From JACPIL01 sp964362365 (GTDB lineage Archaea > Nanobdellota > Nanobdellia > Woesearchaeales > GW2011-AR9): a DNA stretch of 5,228 nucleotides. The stretch lies in contig CAYIEF010000065.1 of NCBI GenBank assembly GCA_964362365.1, positions 1 to 5,228 on the forward strand, given 5' to 3'. The position numbers and the translations under genes were made by a program. Positions 3,107 to 5,228 of this stretch are shown one piece after another. The first letter of the stretch is position 1. Each line of letters opens with the position of its first letter. The notes under the pieces were generated by a model. The model was not told where the DNA came from and did no database searches. It was given only the letters and a program-made list of their open reading frames with translations.

Positions 3107-4993
3107 TTACCTTCTTCCAAAAAATTCCTTCAACATTCCTTTATACTCTTTCGTCACCCTCAACCCTTCCCTGGGCAGGCAAGCATAATAATCCTGCCAG
3201 GCGAAGCGCTCATCCAAATATATCACTGCACCTTTATCAGTCTCACTTCTGATGCATCTTCCTGCAGATTGAATGCATTTAGACATGGCCGGATAAATGT
3301 AACCATAATCCCAGCCTTTGCCAAATTTCTCTTCGTAATACTTAACAATTTCTTTTGTGTGCAAGTCAGGTTTCCCTAAAGGTAAACCGACTACAACGAC
3401 GCCATTCAATAAATCGCCGGGAAAGTCGATCCCTTCGGCGAAGTTGGCACCGGAAACGCCAAGTAAAATGCCGCCTTTATTCTTGTACTCTTTGAATTCT
3501 GCCAAAAAAGTATTCTTGTCCTCAGCAGACATTTCTTTTTTCTCGAAGAATAATTTTTTAGAAGAACAAAGGTGAATGGCAATAGCATCCCGCAATTGAT
3601 AGGAAGGAAAGAAGAATGCTACATTACCAGGGATAAATGAAGCAAGCTCTGAACAGGTCTCGGCGATCTTCTTGAACATCGCTTCTCCGCGCAGATTGTA
3701 TTTAGTGCTGGTTTCGGGAATAACTAAACTCAACTTGTTTTCCGGAGGGAAAGGTGAACCATACTCTTTCTCTGCCGCTCGAGTGATGCCTAAAATATCT
3801 CTGTACATAAACAATGGCGTTAAGGTGCCGCTCATGATCACGCCGGTAAAAATCTGTTTGAAGATCGGTTCGGTAATGATACGCGGATCGAGGCATTGGT
3901 AGGTTAAGATAGTTACTGGCCCATAATTGCTATCCTTTTCAGCAAGAATTCTGGCAAAGCCTTTGTCTTCTCCTTTCCAAGCTTCTAGAAAAGCAGCGAT
4001 CCCTCCCAGATAACTTTTCTTCTGCTTTCTACGGACTTCCTCTGCTGCTAATTCCAATTCGTTAATTAATTCTTCATAGTTAACTATCATGGCAACTTTG
4101 GAAATAAATTCCTCTTTGGTCACCAGTTTTTCTTTTGCACTAAATTCTCTTTCTGCTTCACTTATCGATTCACGTAATTCATTCAAAATCCGCACTAATT
4201 CCTGCAGCCAGAATAACATCCCATTAAAGCCAAATTTTTTTGCTTCAAAAATCGCATTCTTGATAGTGATGCTGCTGAGATTGGAGCTAAGCACATCGAC
4301 TACTCGGGAAGGAAGATTATGCCCTTCGTCAACTATCACAATGACATCCTTTAATTCAAGCTCCAGCTTGTCAAAGAAATTATGCTGGATAAAAGGGTTA
4401 AAAAGGTAATTGTAGTCAGCGATGATGACGGTTGCTTTTTTGGCCAGGGCTATAGCGATCTCGTAGCCGCACATCTGCTGCTCCTTAGAAAAATTCATGA
4501 TCTCCTGGTTATGCATAGGCGGATACTGCTGTAAATCGCTTACTGCTTTCTTCCCTTCCACGGTCAGCTGCTGCTTAGTGCGGACTTTATTGTAGAATTC
4601 ACATTCCCCTCTGGCAACCACGGTTTTGCAGAAATCATTGAAATCGTTTCCAAACAGCCCGGCAATCTCCTGGCTGCACATGGAACGTTTTCCGACTAAG
4701 TCGATGCTGGAAAAAGAAACTCCCTTATTCTTTATTTCGCGTAAAGTCTGTACCGCGATTGCATGCTGGGTATGCCGGCTGGTCAGAAACAAAATACGTT
4801 TCTTTTTTTCTAATGCATGATACAAGGCAACTGATAACGCGGTAGCAGTTTTTCCTAAACCGGTGGGAGCATGGGCAAGAAGAATTTTTTCCTGCTGAAA
4901 AGCAGTATCAATATCCTGCAATAATGTTCCTTGCTCGGCACGAATGTTTTTATACGGAAAAAAATCCTTCACTGAAGCCGCGGTAGAACTCAT
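3107..4993 (-). CDS. xpd: XPD/Rad3-family DNA helicase (superfamily 2, Fe-S)
   Basis: A 628-residue ATP-dependent 5'-3' DNA helicase of the XPD/Rad3/DinG family, which unwinds damaged or structured DNA in repair. Visible motifs, counted from the ATG: Walker A HAPTGLGKT (41-49), motif Ia LFLTSRH (68-74), DEGH box (222-225), motif III MSGTL (387-391), motif IV VAFFFPSY (458-465), motif V GVSGANFAEGIDFPGD (512-527), and motif VI QSAGRCIR (575-582). Four cysteines (106, 122, 131, 175) lie between motifs Ia and II, where XPD binds its 4Fe-4S cluster. The region between the DEGH box and motif III (about 226-380) corresponds to the Arch domain. The length is typical of archaeal XPD or slightly long. 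ATG at 4993 is preferred; a TTG at 5005 would add four residues. DEGH replaces the usual DEAH. A DinG-type role cannot be excluded. Confidence 0.93.
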   Translation of the reverse strand: MSSTAASVKDFFPYKNIRAEQGTLLQDIDTAFQQEKILLAHAPTGLGKTATALSVALYHALEKKKRILFLTSRHTQHAIAVQTLREIKNKGVSFSSIDLVGKRSMCSQEIAGLFGNDFNDFCKTVVARGECEFYNKVRTKQQLTVEGKKAVSDLQQYPPMHNQEIMNFSKEQQMCGYEIAIALAKKATVIIADYNYLFNPFIQHNFFDKLELELKDVIVIVDEGHNLPSRVVDVLSSNLSSITIKNAIFEAKKFGFNGMLFWLQELVRILNELRESISEAEREFSAKEKLVTKEEFISKVAMIVNYEELINELELAAEEVRRKQKKSYLGGIAAFLEAWKGEDKGFARILAEKDSNYGPVTILTYQCLDPRIITEPIFKQIFTGVIMSGTLTPLFMYRDILGITRAAEKEYGSPFPPENKLSLVIPETSTKYNLRGEAMFKKIAETCSELASFIPGNVAFFFPSYQLRDAIAIHLCSSKKLFFEKKEMSAEDKNTFLAEFKEYKNKGGILLGVSGANFAEGIDFPGDLLNGVVVVGLPLGKPDLHTKEIVKYYEEKFGKGWDYGYIYPAMSKCIQSAGRCIRSETDKGAVIYLDERFAWQDYYACLPREGLRVTKEYKGMLKEFFGRR

Positions 4994-5065
4994 AGAGGAG
5001 CACAAAAGCTGATAGTTAAAAATTATTCTGTTCTCAAAGAGCTATTATATTTTTCCAGACAAAAG

Positions 5066-5075
5066 ATTTATATAA
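5066..5075 (-). promoter_or_regulatory. TATA box of the helicase gene
   Basis: The minus strand reads TTATATAAAT, a good box A match. Initiation would fall near 5043-5048, leaving a leader of about 50 bases before the ATG at 4993. The element is nearly symmetric (ATTTATATAA on the plus strand), so it could also serve the divergent plus-strand gene. A second A/T-rich candidate on the minus strand lies at about 5044-5055. Confidence 0.45.
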
Positions 5076-5110
5076 CTAGTCTACAAAACATAGTTTACAA
5101 TAGATAAATG

Positions 5111-5118
5111 TTTAAATA
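5111..5118 (+). promoter_or_regulatory. TATA-like box for the right-edge gene
   Basis: TTTAAATA is close to the archaeal box A consensus and would place initiation near 5140, about 25 bases before the candidate starts at 5164 or 5170. The alternative is the symmetric box at 5066-5075, giving a longer leader. Confidence 0.35.
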
Positions 5119-5127
5119 TAAGATTGA

Positions 5128-5157
5128 AGCCTCAGTTTCTTGAAGAGGCTGGTGGAG
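5128..5157 (+). promoter_or_regulatory. Small hairpin and GGTGGAG ribosome site
   Basis: AGCCTC (5128-5133) pairs with GAGGCT (5145-5150) around an 11-base loop. Directly after it comes GGTGGAG (5151-5157), a good Shine-Dalgarno sequence, one of the few in this window. It is spaced 6 bases from a TTG at 5164 and 12 bases from a GTG at 5170 in the same frame. The hairpin is modest and may be chance. Confidence 0.4.
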
Positions 5158-5169
5158 TAAAATTTGGGG

Positions 5170-5228
5170 GTGTCCAATTTGAACAAAACAAACAACAAGC
5201 CTATCTTCGACGTGTTTTTTCGAGAGAA
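5170..5228 (+). CDS. Start of an unidentified gene (3' partial)
   Basis: GTG at 5170 opens a frame that runs to the window end, reading MSNLNKTNNKPIFDVFFRE. A TTG at 5164 in the same frame is better spaced from the GGTGGAG at 5151-5157 and would add two residues. An overlapping frame is also open to the end (from TTG at 5124, reading ...LEEAGGVKFGGVQFEQNK...), so the frame is not certain; the ribosome site favours the one given. Nineteen residues are too few to name a function. It diverges from the helicase gene. Confidence 0.4.
   Translation, partial: MSNLNKTNNKPIFDVFFRE

Noticed and set aside
3357..4820. Several plus- and minus-strand open frames inside the helicase gene
   Set aside because: Shadow frames: the helicase frame carries all conserved motifs in order, and the others resemble nothing.
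5108..5143. Small ORF starting at ATG 5108
   Set aside because: It stops after 11 codons, and nothing supports it as a leader peptide.

Overview
The window looks like an AT-rich archaeal chromosome fragment, probably from a small-genome DPANN-type archaeon (Woesearchaeales/Pacearchaeales-like). The support is an XPD-type helicase with Fe-S cysteines, TATA-like boxes in front of most genes, few Shine-Dalgarno sites, and a surface protein carrying a helical motif that I associate from memory with DPANN proteomes. The lineage is an inference; there is no rRNA or other marker here.

Layout. Positions 1-1437 (+) hold the 3' part of a large two-pass membrane protein with cysteine-rich ends, a coiled coil and a central helical domain. 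It ends at a T-tract. Positions 1438-1837 contain no convincing gene but are full of structure: a perfect 23-base palindrome, a TATA-like box, an inverted repeat, a GC-rich hairpin followed by T5, and a 12-bp long-range stem that competes with a local hairpin just before a small ORF. Positions 1838-2124 (+) hold two small overlapping ORFs of 39 and 62 codons with no recognisable function. Positions 2078-2273 are an almost continuous series of four hairpins of unrelated sequence, the first of which forms the 3' end of the 62-codon ORF. Positions 2294-2614 (+) encode a RelE/YafQ-like toxin. Its stop codon overlaps that of a convergent gene for an unrecognised 132-residue protein (2611-3009, -), which looks leaderless. 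Positions 3107-4993 (-) encode the XPD/Rad3-family helicase. At the right edge a plus-strand gene probably begins (about 5170), divergent from the helicase.

How the parts relate. The helicase and the 132-residue gene point the same way but are 97 bases apart, and the smaller gene has its own TATA box, so a shared operon is possible but not shown. The segment 1627-2614 is the most interesting part. A promoter, an attenuator-like leader, two tiny ORFs, a compact block of hairpins and a ribonuclease-like toxin lie in order on one strand. It may be a toxin module with an unusual, RNA-structured control region, or a site that has collected palindromic (REP or IS200/IS605-type) elements. Sequence alone cannot separate these.
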